Of a stretch of 64,000 nucleotides of DNA, positions 19,148 to 27,429 are shown piece after piece (the stretch's first letter is position 1; each line of letters opens with the position of its first letter). The notes under the pieces were generated by a model. That model was not told where the DNA came from, searched no databases, and worked only from the letters and a program-made list of their open reading frames with translations. A program made the translations under genes and the position numbers. The DNA comes from CAYNYF01 sp964401385 (lineage in GTDB: Bacteria > Planctomycetota > Phycisphaerae > SM23-33). Location: NCBI GenBank assembly GCA_964401385.1, contig CAYNYF010000006.1, forward strand, positions 11,492 through 75,491, written 5' to 3'.

Positions 19148-20172
19148 GAACTGATTCCCCCGGCCGGGGCGACCGGCTCGCCGGCGCCGCCCCGCGACAG
19201 CCGCGACCTTCGCATCCGCGCCGGCAGCAGCACCGGGCGGGCGAAGAAGCGCCAGGCGTGGGGAAACTCGATTTGCAGCGACTGATCGTCCAGGTAAGCG
19301 TGGCGTTCGTGGTCGCGGCAGCGGGCGCTCATGACGTTGGAGCCCTCTTGCATCTGGAGGACGTAGCTCACGCACGCCCCGGTGCCGTAGGCCCGGCCGG
19401 CGGAGGCGACGTTGATGTACGTCGTCTTTCCCCGCCGCCTGACGTAGCCCGCATTCCGCCGGCCGCCGTGAATGTGCCCGCACAGCCACAGGTCGACGCG
19501 AACCGCCTCCAGGATGCGGGCCACCAGCTTGCGGTGATTCAGGCAGGCCCCGCTCGAGCCCGACCCCGAGACGGTGCCGTAGACCGCCTGGTGCGAGCAG
19601 ACGATGATGTTCCGGCTGTCCTGGTGGCGGGCGATCGCCTCGGTCAGCCAGGCGGCCGTCTGGCGCGAGACCTTGCCGTCCGAGCGGCCCTGCTCGGCGG
19701 AGATGAAGAACCACGCGCAGGTACCGTCGATGAGGGCGTACCGCACCGGCCGCTTGACGAGCCGCCGCCACCGGCCGGCGGGGATCGCGCCGTAGTCGTG
19801 ATTGCCCGCCAGCTCATACCAGCCCGGAAGCCCGGACTTATCGCGGATGCGGACGTAGCGCTGCAACTGGTCCTCGCGCCCGCGGTCGTCGGTTACGTCG
19901 CCCAAAGCCAGGGCGTAATCGACGGGGGCGATTCTGTCGCGGAGGTCTTGCAGGCAGAGGCCGAGCCACTCGGCGCCGTCGCGGCCGTCGTTGGCCCGCC
20001 CGCCCAGGCCGATGTGGGAATCGGCAAAGACCCATAGCCGCCGCGACGCCGGCCCGGGGACGGCCTGCCGCAGCGGGTCGGCCCCGCAGCCCAGCAGAAG
20101 CCCCGCCCCGCCGACAACAACGCCGCCGACGAAGTCGCGCCGGCTGATCCGCCTGTCACGGCTGAGACTCAT
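19144..20172 (-). CDS. Tat-exported calcineurin-like metallophosphoesterase
   Basis: 342 aa. The N-terminus has a twin-arginine signal (SRRDFVGG), a hydrophobic stretch and a possible lipobox (LLLGC). Metallophosphoesterase motifs follow in order: D-x-H (FADSHIG), G-D-x-x-D (LGDVTDD), G-N-H-D (LAGNHDYG), a His in IIVCSHQ and GHIHG. These supply the two-metal site that hydrolyses phosphoesters. The enzyme is expected outside the cytoplasm, possibly as a lipoprotein. The physiological substrate is unknown. It heads the operon with the EamA transporter. Confidence 0.88.
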   Translation of the reverse strand: MSLSRDRRISRRDFVGGVVVGGAGLLLGCGADPLRQAVPGPASRRLWVFADSHIGLGGRANDGRDGAEWLGLCLQDLRDRIAPVDYALALGDVTDDRGREDQLQRYVRIRDKSGLPGWYELAGNHDYGAIPAGRWRRLVKRPVRYALIDGTCAWFFISAEQGRSDGKVSRQTAAWLTEAIARHQDSRNIIVCSHQAVYGTVSGSGSSGACLNHRKLVARILEAVRVDLWLCGHIHGGRRNAGYVRRRGKTTYINVASAGRAYGTGACVSYVLQMQEGSNVMSARCRDHERHAYLDDQSLQIEFPHAWRFFARPVLLPARMRRSRLSRGGAGEPVAPAGGISS

Positions 20173-20193
20173 TTCAGACCATCCTTTCGGGCT

Positions 20194-22071
20194 TCATCGG
20201 CCCGGCTGCGTCGCCGCCGGCTTGCCGCCCCTCTCCAGCAGTACCTCGACCGGCGCGCCCTCGACCGTCACCCGGTATTCCCGCCAGGTGCGCCCGGGGA
20301 GCTGCACCTTCAGCGTGTACGCCCCGGCCTCGCGGATGCCGAAGAAGGCCGCCGCCGCCCCCGCCCGAACCGGCAGCGCCCCCAGGCAGCGGTCCTTCTC
20401 CCAGGCCGTCACCGTGATCGGCGAGGGCAGGGCCGAGGCGCCCGACAGCCGCGCCTTGATGCACAACGCGTCCGGCCCGCCGAAGTCGTTGTACGCGCAG
20501 AAGACCTGCCCGTTGGACAGGGCCAGAACGAAGTCCTGACCCCCGTCGCCGTCGAGGTCGGCGAAGGCCGCCGCCTGCTGACCGGCGTCCAGGGCGCCGA
20601 TGCCCTCGGCCAGCGCCAGCTCCAGCATCGGCGCCTCCCCGAAGCTGCGGAAGCCGCGGTTGAAGTACAGCAGCGGCGACTGCGACTCATAGGTGATGAA
20701 GACGTCCCGGCGGGAATCGTTGTTGAAGTCGCACACGCCGCAGAAGCTGGCGAACGGCTGGGCCTTGTAGGATATCTCGCCGGAAAGTGCGAGCGTCTCG
20801 GCGAAGGTGCCGTCGCGGAGGTTGTGAAAGATCCTGACGCCCTCGCCCCCGGCCGTCAGCACGTCCAGCCATCCGTCGGCGTCGAAATCGCCGACCGCGG
20901 CCCGGCCGCCGCCTTCGGTGCAGTGCACGCCGCAGGGCTTGCCCGCCTCGAAGCGCCAGCCGCCCTTGCCGGCGAAGAGCAGCCCGCCGGTTTCGAACGG
21001 CTGAAGGATGTCGGCAATGCCGTCATTGGTGAAGTCCGCGACGAGCGGCGGCTGCGGCTTGCCCAGCTTGGCGAGCTTGGACCTCTCGGCCGGCAGGGCC
21101 AACGGCACCGTCGAGAGGGCACTGGCCTTCGTCGCGTTCAGCAAAATGACCGGCGTCGGCCCGCCGGCGAGCAGCCCGCACGGCCGTCCCTTGCCCGGGG
21201 AGATTGCCGCCAGGCCGGCTGTCGCCGACAGCACCTTTCCGGGCCTGGCCGGCGTGAACGTGCCGTCGGCCGCCTGCTTCCACACCGTCAGCGCCTTGCC
21301 GTCGAAGCTGGCCAGGTCCAACCGGCCGTCGCCGTCGAAGTCGCCCCAGGCCGAAGCGGCGCTTCTCGCGGCCAGCTTGACCTTGGCGGTGATGTCCTCG
21401 AAGCCTTCCTTGCCGGCGATCGGGCGAAACAGTCCGTCCCCGCCGGCTGCCGCCACGTGCACGCACAGCTTGCCGTCGCCGAGCAGGTCCACCGCGGTGA
21501 CGTCGGCGACCTTGCCCTTGACCGCGCCGACCTTCACGAAGCTGCGCCAGGCGGTGCCGCTGTCGACGGGGACGACCGCCTGCGGCCCGCTGGCGAGGAC
21601 ATACTTCACGCAGCGGGCCAGCATGTCCGTCCCGCCGGCCCAAGTGGCCGGGAGCTGGTCGTCGATGAGGTGAAACTCCCACTTCTCGCCGCCGCCGGAA
21701 AGCCGCATCCACGTCCCGCCGACGTGCAGATACCCCAGCTCCTTGTCCTCGTACTTGCCCACGAACAGCAGCGCCAGCCTGCCCGACTCGGCCGCGAGCT
21801 GCTTGCGGGCGGCCTCGCCGTGCTGCTTGGGCGCCTTGGTCAGGTCGATGGTCAGCTTCTTCGGGGCTTTGCCCTTCAGCGCCGAGGTCACCTCCAGCTC
21901 TGCGGTGTCGGCGATTTTCCCGGCGGGAACCTTGGCCGCCAGGATGGTGTGCGACTGCTCGGTCAGGTGGATCGGCGTGAAGTTGGGGTTGATCAGCGCC
22001 CGCGCCGTCGCCGCAAACGTGCACATTACGAAAAGACAGGCCAGCCGCGGCCTCATACTCGTGATGGACAT
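20194..22071 (-). CDS. Secreted FG-GAP/VCBS repeat protein
   Basis: 625 aa. A signal peptide (LACLFVMCTFAATARA) precedes a domain of about 150 residues, followed by seven or so FG-GAP-type blades with calcium-binding D-x-D-x-D-G/N loops: GDFDGDGRLDLASF, ADFTNDGIADILQ, GDFDADGWLDVLTA, CDFNNDSRRDVFIT, ADLDGDGGQDFVLA. Such proteins form beta-propellers on the cell surface or in the periplasm and serve in adhesion or as carriers of other domains. The C-terminal part resembles ASPIC/UnbV-like domains, which often follow FG-GAP repeats in planctomycetes. RBS GGAG lies about 6 nt before the ATG. The next gene (phosphoesterase) begins 21 bp downstream. Confidence 0.85.
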   Translation of the reverse strand: MSITSMRPRLACLFVMCTFAATARALINPNFTPIHLTEQSHTILAAKVPAGKIADTAELEVTSALKGKAPKKLTIDLTKAPKQHGEAARKQLAAESGRLALLFVGKYEDKELGYLHVGGTWMRLSGGGEKWEFHLIDDQLPATWAGGTDMLARCVKYVLASGPQAVVPVDSGTAWRSFVKVGAVKGKVADVTAVDLLGDGKLCVHVAAAGGDGLFRPIAGKEGFEDITAKVKLAARSAASAWGDFDGDGRLDLASFDGKALTVWKQAADGTFTPARPGKVLSATAGLAAISPGKGRPCGLLAGGPTPVILLNATKASALSTVPLALPAERSKLAKLGKPQPPLVADFTNDGIADILQPFETGGLLFAGKGGWRFEAGKPCGVHCTEGGGRAAVGDFDADGWLDVLTAGGEGVRIFHNLRDGTFAETLALSGEISYKAQPFASFCGVCDFNNDSRRDVFITYESQSPLLYFNRGFRSFGEAPMLELALAEGIGALDAGQQAAAFADLDGDGGQDFVLALSNGQVFCAYNDFGGPDALCIKARLSGASALPSPITVTAWEKDRCLGALPVRAGAAAAFFGIREAGAYTLKVQLPGRTWREYRVTVEGAPVEVLLERGGKPAATQPGR

Positions 22072-22150
22072 CTCTCACTCCAAACCAACTTGCGTGCACT
22101 TCTATGAACCCGCGTGCGGGGGTCCAGGTCACGCGCAACTCCGGACAAAC

Positions 22151-22312
22151 TGCCGGCGGTAGGGCGGGGCTACTGCCCCGCCGAATGCTTCCGCCCCGCG
22201 AAATCCCTTCCGGCCGGCGGTAGGGCGGGGCTACTGCCCCGCCGAATGCTTCCGCCCCGCGAAATCCCTTCCGGCCGGCGGTAGGGCGGGGCTACTGCCC
22301 CGCGGAATTCTT
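22151..22312. repeat. 61-bp tandem repeat array (about 2.6 copies)
   Basis: GTAGGGCGGGGCTAC recurs at 22159, 22220 and 22281, exactly 61 bp apart, with matching flanks (TGCCCCGCCGAATGCTTCCG). The third copy runs into the 3' end of the nucleoside hydrolase gene and encodes its last residues and stop codon. The same 15-mer forms the inverted repeat at 8648-8724. Confidence 0.9.
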
Positions 22313-23293
22313 TCCGGCGATCGGCTCGGCCAGGATCCTCTCCATGCACAAATCGTGCAGGGCCGCGCCCTTTTCGGCGTCGGCCGTCCATCCCAGCACG
22401 TGCGGCCCGTCGTCGGCCGGCTCGACCCGCAGCTCGGCCACCGTGCCGCGCGGTCCGACGGTGATGTACGCCCGCCCGGGGCGGGTCTGGATCACGCCGG
22501 CGAGGTCGCCGCCGGGCCTCCCGCCCAGCAGCCAGGCGAACGTGCGGAGGTCGGACACGTGGGGGATCGACTCCGGCCCGCACTCGCGCTTGTTCTTCCG
22601 CCACTCCTGAATGGCCAGCCAAATCACGTCGGTCGTCTCCAGCCCGCGCGTGCGGATCTTCTCGACGTCCTCGGCCGTCAGCCCGCCCAGCCCGGCCATG
22701 CCCTCCGGCAGCAGCACCCACTTCGCCTCCGAGCGGGCGACCGCGGCCACCGCCACCGGGTCGTATCGCAGGTTCCAGCCGATCCCCGGCGTCTGGCGGC
22801 CCGGGCCGAACTGGCCGCCATTGGTCACGATCGCCGCCAGGTTCTTGGCCGTTTCCGGAAACCGCGTCAGCGCCATGCCGGCGTTGGTCATGGAGCCGAT
22901 GGTCAGCAGGTAGACCTCTCCCGGCCGCTCGGCCGCGAGCTTGGCGATCAGCTCATCGGCCATCAGCGGGGAGCCCGGCGGCAAGCCGGCCTCCGTCGGG
23001 GCGACCTCGTTCTGCGTCACCCCGTCCAGCGGCGGCACCGGCGGGTTGCCCTGCGGCATCGACCGCGTGTAGCCGGCCACCACCGGTATCTCGGGCCGCC
23101 CGTAGGCCGCCGTCACCCGCCGCGTGATGCGGCTGCGGGCGGCCGTGTCGCAGTCCACCGTCGTCACCGCCAGCACCTCGAACTCCGGGCTGTTCAGCGC
23201 GAACGCCACCACCAGGATGTCGTCGATGTCCTCGCCGATGTCGGTGTCGATGATGATGGGAATGGGCCCGCTCGGCCCGGCCGGCTTGTTCAT
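22292..23293 (-). CDS. Inosine-uridine-type nucleoside hydrolase
   Basis: 333 aa. The N-terminal metal-binding signature is present: IIIDTDIGEDIDD, the D-x-D-x-G-x-D-x-D-D calcium site of the IU-NH family. The central GSMTNAGMALTRFPETAKNLAAIVTNGGQ matches the conserved family core. It hydrolyses a nucleoside or related N-glycoside; the exact base is unknown. An in-frame ATG six bases upstream abuts the AAGGAG Shine-Dalgarno, whereas the ATG at 23293 has a 6-nt spacing, so the latter is chosen. It starts 13 bp past the lipM-like stop, so the two are likely co-transcribed. Its 3' end lies inside the 61-bp tandem repeat. Confidence 0.88.
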   Translation of the reverse strand: MNKPAGPSGPIPIIIDTDIGEDIDDILVVAFALNSPEFEVLAVTTVDCDTAARSRITRRVTAAYGRPEIPVVAGYTRSMPQGNPPVPPLDGVTQNEVAPTEAGLPPGSPLMADELIAKLAAERPGEVYLLTIGSMTNAGMALTRFPETAKNLAAIVTNGGQFGPGRQTPGIGWNLRYDPVAVAAVARSEAKWVLLPEGMAGLGGLTAEDVEKIRTRGLETTDVIWLAIQEWRKNKRECGPESIPHVSDLRTFAWLLGGRPGGDLAGVIQTRPGRAYITVGPRGTVAELRVEPADDGPHVLGWTADAEKGAALHDLCMERILAEPIAGKNSAGQ

Positions 23294-23306
23294 CTGCATC
23301 TCCTTT

Positions 23307-24077
23307 TCATCTCCGCCGCAGCCATTGCGGCGATTCGTGCTTCGCTCGCAGCTCGCCCGCCAGGCGCCGCTCGCCCGCCGTCAACGTGCCGCTCTCCGCC
23401 TCGATCTTGCGTCCGCGGATGACCTCGATCACGGCCGCGGCCAGTTCGTCAAATTCGACCCGCCGGCCGAGCGCCTCGGAGAGCGCCCCGCTCCCTTGGG
23501 CCGGCACTGACCGGCCCAGGATCACGCTGCCGTGCTGGAGGATTGCCCGGCCGGTCCGCCGCTGGGCCGAGCCGGCGACCTTGGCCTCCCCGGCCAGCAG
23601 GTCCCACCGTCCCCGCCGGCGGAAACAGAAGAACTCGCCGCCTGCCTGCCATCCTTTGGGCAGGTCGCTCGCCTGTCCCGGCGCGCCGCCGTCGCGCATA
23701 GTCAACATGGCGCGCCCACCCGAGCCATTCAGGCCGGCCGCCGCCGCGGCAATGACCCCGTGCATCCAGGGATACAGTCGCGCGGGGTCTCTGTGTTCGC
23801 CCGTGGGCACGATCAGGCAGTAGGTCAGCTCGTCGGCGTGGATGATGGCCCCGCCGCCCGTCGGGCGGCGGACGATCGGCAGCCCCGCCAAGAAGCTGGC
23901 GGGCAAGTTGCCTGCCGCCTGGAAGTATCCCAGCGACAGCGTCGGCTCGGCCCAGCCGTACAACCGCAGTGTTGCGGTCGCCTCGCCATTCGCCAAGCGG
24001 AGGAGCGCCTCGTCGATGGCCATGTTCTCCGCCCCACCCCGCCGCCCGTCCAGTATGATCCGAAGCTTCTCGATCAA
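23307..24077 (-). CDS. lipM: LipM-type octanoyltransferase / lipoate ligase family protein
   Basis: 256 aa, biotin/lipoate A/B protein ligase fold. RRPTGGGAIIHADELTY (about 70-86) forms the lipoyl/octanoyl pocket. AKVAGSAQRRTG contains the conserved Lys166, and QHGS follows at 181-184. Cys151 in FFCF sits where LipM octanoyltransferases carry their catalytic Cys (B. subtilis LipM Cys150), which argues for octanoyl transfer from ACP rather than ATP-dependent lipoate ligation. The product would modify the GcvH or 2-oxoacid dehydrogenase lipoyl domain. The start appears to be TTG at 24077. It sits just upstream of the nucleoside hydrolase gene. Confidence 0.75.
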   Translation of the reverse strand: MIEKLRIILDGRRGGAENMAIDEALLRLANGEATATLRLYGWAEPTLSLGYFQAAGNLPASFLAGLPIVRRPTGGGAIIHADELTYCLIVPTGEHRDPARLYPWMHGVIAAAAAGLNGSGGRAMLTMRDGGAPGQASDLPKGWQAGGEFFCFRRRGRWDLLAGEAKVAGSAQRRTGRAILQHGSVILGRSVPAQGSGALSEALGRRVEFDELAAAVIEVIRGRKIEAESGTLTAGERRLAGELRAKHESPQWLRRR

Positions 24078-24297
24078 CGGATTCTACCCTCTCGCGGCTC
24101 GCCAGGACAGCCCAGCCCGCCCGGGACTGTCAAGCGGGCGGGCGCGCCGCCCTGCAGTCGCCCGGTTGATCAGTTCCTCGGTTAATCAGTTGATCCCTGC
24201 CCGCCCGGCGCAAGCAGGGGCGCAGCAGACTAGATAACCGGGTACAATGCGGGGGTACTGAAAGGCATGCCGGGTTACATTCCAGAAGGGGAACGCC
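24078..24297. repeat. Intergenic region with a ~9-bp-period GTTGATCAG repeat
   Basis: Around 24160-24215 there are degenerate direct repeats (GTTGATCAG, GTTAATCAG, TTGATCCC) followed by a GC-rich block. The same arrangement, including TTGATCCCTGCC, is found at 38005-38075. The stretch separates the conserved operon from the accessory island. Confidence 0.5.
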
Positions 24298-25179
24298 ATG
24301 GACAAGCGGGACATCGAGGCGTGGGCGAACCGTGTTATCGACGCCGTTGAGAGGCACGAAACGTCTGAACACTCATTTGTCGAGTTGAAAGCTAAGTGGC
24401 CAGACGACCACAGAAAGGCCGCAGAGCGCATTGGCGGACAAGCAAACGCTGCTGGTGGCGAGCCCTTTCTGTGGCTCATTGGCGTCGATGAGAAAGGGCA
24501 TGCCGTGACTGGCGCCCAGCCAACTGAGCTGAGCAACTGGTGGGCACAAGTCACGAAGTACTTCGATGACGGATTTGCACCCAAACTTGCGCTGCAGTTC
24601 GATGTCCCGAGGGGAGACAAGACCGTAATGGCCTTGTATTTCCTCAGCGATCGCGCACCGTACGTGATCATCCGCGACCGCGGTGCCCGTGGCGTGCCCT
24701 GGCGCGAGGCAACCGGCTTCCGCTGGGCACGCCGGCGCGATCTGCTTGACATATTATGGCCGGCCAATCCGGTTCCCCAGGTGGAACAGGTGAGTGGGCG
24801 AATAAAGCAAACAAATAAGGAGCCACCCAAGGTCAGCGTTCGTGTGCGCCTATACCTTTTCCTTCGTGGCGTGCGAGGCACAATCACTCTTCCCGAGCAC
24901 AAATGCTCCGGGTCCGTCACCTTCGGGGGCCTCGAAGGCCCCTTGCGCGAGCTCCAGTTGCTCTACTACGCCGAGTCTGCGGCGGGGGGTGAGGTAAAGC
25001 TCAACGGCTCGGGCGTGGTTGACGTTACCGCAGAGGCCCGTCTCGAAGACCCACCCGATCCCCGGTCGAACGCGCAGGTCCGGCTCAACCTGGGCATACT
25101 GGGCAGGAGCGAAGGGCTCTCGCTTGTTCTGCCCTTCAAGCGCCCAAAGGACCACAGCTTCTGGTCCCTGGCGAAATAG
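24298..25179 (+). CDS. AlbA_2 (Schlafen-like) domain protein
   Basis: 293 aa. Residues of about 20-165 match the layout of the AlbA_2 putative DNA-binding domain: E-x-K near FVELKAKWP, helix RIGGQANAAGG, then LWLIGVDEKGHAVTG and a later strand ALYFLSDRAPYVIIRD. The C-terminal part (about 180-293) is beta-rich and not recognised. AlbA_2 proteins occur as regulators and in anti-phage or toxin loci, and some are nucleases. RBS AAGGGG is 6 nt before the ATG. The gene is lower in GC than its housekeeping neighbours and converges with the HEPN-like gene. Specific function unknown. Confidence 0.6.
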   Translation: MDKRDIEAWANRVIDAVERHETSEHSFVELKAKWPDDHRKAAERIGGQANAAGGEPFLWLIGVDEKGHAVTGAQPTELSNWWAQVTKYFDDGFAPKLALQFDVPRGDKTVMALYFLSDRAPYVIIRDRGARGVPWREATGFRWARRRDLLDILWPANPVPQVEQVSGRIKQTNKEPPKVSVRVRLYLFLRGVRGTITLPEHKCSGSVTFGGLEGPLRELQLLYYAESAAGGEVKLNGSGVVDVTAEARLEDPPDPRSNAQVRLNLGILGRSEGLSLVLPFKRPKDHSFWSLAK

Positions 25180-25230
25180 TCGGCGTCGTAAGGTACGTCC
25201 AAGCACGCAGGCTGTGCGGCTAGTGAGTCG

Positions 25231-25764
25231 TCAAGTGGCGTCGTTACTTCTGTCCAGGTTATCCCGATCATCAACCTCCGGCAACAGTCTGCCCTCAATA
25301 GCGGCCTCGACCATTCTCTCGACCGCGTTGATGATCCAGTCTCCTCCGAGCACAAGCTTGCCTTGGTGGGACCCGTTCAGGATCACGCGTGGATCCTGCC
25401 AGTCGATCACCACGGGCTGTTCGGGCGACTCGTCCAGGCTAAGCTTGGAGCCCTCGTGAACTAGTGCCCCCCGTAAGTACTTGTACAGCACGTCCTCCAG
25501 CTTCAGCCCCCCTTTGCCGGGAACGTCGACAGTGAACTCGCTCGTGATCAGGGGATACGTGACCAAGTGCTTCCTCAGGTAGCGGCAGAAACGCTTAGCC
25601 ACGTTGCCGCGTCCCGAGAGCTGTGGATGAGCCCGACGCGCCAGGGCGTCCACCGCACACAGGAGCATCAAAAGGCAACCCCTCTTGCTGCCAAGATGGT
25701 ACAGCCATTTGGCGTCTGTCAGCATCCACCGTAGGTCTTCGTTCGCGGGCCTATCCGTCCCCAT
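25231..25764 (-). CDS. HEPN-like all-alpha protein, function unknown
   Basis: 177 aa from the ATG at 25764, which has GGAG 10 nt upstream. A longer frame to 26010 exists but would overlap the DUF6953 gene. The protein is mainly helical: RWMLTDAKWLYHLGSKRGCLLMLLCAVDALARRAHP, then KLEDVLYKYLRGALVHEGSKL. A helical bundle ending in R-G-x-x-V-H-E-G resembles HEPN-type nucleotide/RNA-acting domains, in which a polar residue and His lie in R-x4-6-H. This is a resemblance, not a confirmed match. It is the last gene of the operon starting at 26351. HEPN proteins are often toxins or defence effectors. Confidence 0.5.
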   Translation of the reverse strand: MGTDRPANEDLRWMLTDAKWLYHLGSKRGCLLMLLCAVDALARRAHPQLSGRGNVAKRFCRYLRKHLVTYPLITSEFTVDVPGKGGLKLEDVLYKYLRGALVHEGSKLSLDESPEQPVVIDWQDPRVILNGSHQGKLVLGGDWIINAVERMVEAAIEGRLLPEVDDRDNLDRSNDAT

Positions 25765-25885
25765 AGCCCCTAGTCTCCTCAGTCGGATTCCCTGGGCAAT
25801 TTCGTTCGACCAGCCCGCGCCGGAACCAAAACAATCTCCGCCCGGGTGGCACCGGCTCTTGGCGAAGAGAACCTCCAATAGCCCC

Positions 25886-26182
25886 TCAGTCCACTGCCCG
25901 TCCCGCCTGCGGATCGTAGCCTGCCCGGCGGCGCCAGCAGCGCTCCGCGCGCTCCCAAACCACACCAGGTTCGGTGAGCCTCCGGAACTCCCGGAGCACG
26001 CCTCGACCAATGGCTAGGTTGCCATTCTCGTTGATGTACGTAAATTCCTTCCCCAAGTTGCGGTAGATGTAGTATACGGCAGTTTCTTGATAGAGTGTTC
26101 CGTGCCGTTCGAGTTCGCCCTTCATCCACACTGCAACGTCCGCAGCGCTGGGGCCGCTTCGAGCGCTACTACTCTTCTTCAT
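25886..26182 (-). CDS. DUF6953-like small protein
   Basis: 98 aa. The sequence VAVWMKGELERHGTLYQE, then FTYINENGNLAIGRGVLREF and VVWERAERCWRRR, resembles the DUF6953 family (WM-x-x-E, NENGN, VVWER). No enzymatic motif was seen. Probably cytoplasmic. It overlaps the YodC-like gene by 14 bp and follows it in the same operon. Confidence 0.55.
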   Translation of the reverse strand: MKKSSSARSGPSAADVAVWMKGELERHGTLYQETAVYYIYRNLGKEFTYINENGNLAIGRGVLREFRRLTEPGVVWERAERCWRRRAGYDPQAGRAVD

Positions 26183-26351
26183 CCTCTTCGACCTTGACGA
26201 GTGCTTCGGGCACGAACCACCCGCTACTTAATTTGCTGCCCGCAAACCATTGGCAGTGGTAGTCACCGTCGATCTCGTTGCGACTCCGGACTGTCACGTT
26301 GGGTCCACCAGACTTCAGCTGGACAACATCTCCCACTTCAAACTCTGGCAT
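26169..26351 (-). CDS. YodC-family (DUF2158) protein
   Basis: 60 aa, the same length as E. coli YodC. MPEFEVGDVVQLKSGGPNVTV and YHCQWFAGSKLSSGWFVPEAL are the family hallmarks. The role is unknown in all members. It is the first gene of a minus-strand operon with the DUF6953 and HEPN-like genes. The start is fixed by GGGGAAGGGG 5-8 nt upstream. Its promoter and leader are the shared module found also before 38190 and 40294. Confidence 0.8.
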   Translation of the reverse strand: MPEFEVGDVVQLKSGGPNVTVRSRNEIDGDYHCQWFAGSKLSSGWFVPEALVKVEEDEEE

Positions 26352-26420
26352 TGTGCACCCCTTCCCCCGGCCCCGTTTGGCCGGATGGTGGATTGTCGCC
26401 GCCCGGTATGCTCCCGTCAA
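26352..26420 (-). promoter_or_regulatory. Shared promoter / 5' stem-loop / RBS module, copy 1
   Basis: On the minus strand: -35 TTGACG (26420-26415), 17-bp spacer, -10 GACAAT (26397-26392), 7 bp, then stem CCGGCC-AAACGG-GGCCGG (26384-26367), GGGAAGGGGT, 5 nt, ATG. The transcript should start at or within a nucleotide of the stem-loop. Two other operons use the same design with the same spacings. Confidence 0.8.
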
Positions 26421-26423
26421 GAT

Positions 26424-26570
26424 GGGAAAGCATTTGCGCGCGCGGATGCGAACGCTCCGGCCGGGGGGAGGCGGGATTTGTGAGATTTTTTATCTCCCGC
26501 GGCCGGGGGGAGTTGGCCATTCCCGCACCAGTTTTGGGAAAGCGTTTGCGCGCGCATACGTGAACGCGCG
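26424..26570. repeat. Paired-hairpin element, copy A
   Basis: Two related motifs, 26429-26456 (AGCATTTGCG...TGCGAACGCT) and 26542-26567 (GCGTTTGCG...CGTGAACGC), each fold into a stem of about 9 bp with an 8-nt loop if G-U pairs are allowed. Their starts are about 112 bp apart. A second copy of the pair lies at 54510-54654. Confidence 0.7.
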
Positions 26571-26835
26571 AAGTAAGTACGGAGGGGGGCGCTGCGCGTA
26601 TGCGCGCCGGCCGTGAGGCCGGCGATCGTAGCCGGGAGTCAGTAGAAAGGAGCCGGAAGACGTAGCCAGGAGCCAGTAGCCAGTAGGCAGGAGACGGGAG
26701 CGGCAGGAAACGGGAAAAGTCGGAAAAATGGGGAAAATGGACAACGCGAATGAGGCGAATCACAACAAATTCGCGCTAATGGAAGAGAAGAAACATCAAA
26801 GTGTTATTGGAACAAGACTTATGGATTTTCGACCC

Positions 26836-26945
26836 GTTCAGAACGGTTCAGAATGGTTCCCAACGGTGCTCAATGGTACTCAACGGTACTCAACGGTACT
26901 CAATGGTATCGAATGGTATCGAATGGTTGCGAATGGTACAGCTTG
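26836..26945. repeat. 10-bp tandem array 1 (11 units, GTNNNNAAYG)
   Basis: Eleven consecutive decamers such as GTTCAGAACG, GTACTCAACG, GTATCGAATG and GTTGCGAATG. The fixed positions are GT at the start and AAYG at the end; the middle varies. The left flank TGGATTTTCGACCC resembles the left flank of array 2. Confidence 0.9.
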
Positions 26946-27225
26946 GTTTCGTCCCTTTGGGGAATATTGCCCGGACGCCCCGAGGAGGCAGCAGGCAGCA
27001 GCCAAGCCTACTCCGCCGAAGCAGACGCTTCGGCTGCGAAGGCTGGACGGGCAGCAGGCAACGGCAAAGGGACTAGGGACCAGGGAAAGGCAGAGGGACC
27101 AGGGACCAGGGACTTGGGACTAGGGAACGGCAACGGCAACGACAGAACACGGCACACGGCTGTCTGGGAAGAATAGGCAAGATGGGAAAGCACGCAGTCG
27201 AGCAAATCAAGGTTATCGGACGTTC

Positions 27226-27264
27226 AAATCCACAAGGCATTGCGGCCCAACGGTTTGTGGATTT
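27226..27264. repeat. 10-bp inverted repeat upstream of decamer array 2
   Basis: AAATCCACAA (27226-27235) and TTGTGGATTT (27255-27264) are exact reverse complements with a 19-nt loop. It immediately precedes array 2. Confidence 0.75.
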
Positions 27265-27270
27265 GGGCCC

Positions 27271-27350
27271 CGTTGCGAATCGTTGCGAATCGTTGCGAAT
27301 CGTTGCGAATCGTTGCGAATCGTTGCGAATCTTTGCGTTTCTTTGCGTTC
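27271..27350. repeat. 10-bp tandem array 2 (CGTTGCGAAT x6 plus 2 degenerate units)
   Basis: Six perfect CGTTGCGAAT units at 27271-27330, then CTTTGCGTTT and CTTTGCGTTC. The unit GTTGCGAAT also appears in array 1. Confidence 0.95.
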
Positions 27351-27429
27351 CTACCCGCCCGGGCAACCGCGCCCGGCCAGGCCTACCCCGTGGCGGCAGG
27401 CAGGCAGGCAAGTCTTTGCGAACCTGCCC

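Noticed and set aside
26728..27200. Short open frames over the decamer array (VLNGTQ-like repeats)
   Set aside because: They only translate the 10-bp repeats in three frames; no RBS or homology.
26836..27350. CRISPR array
   Set aside because: Units are 10 bp with no spacers, and there are no cas genes.
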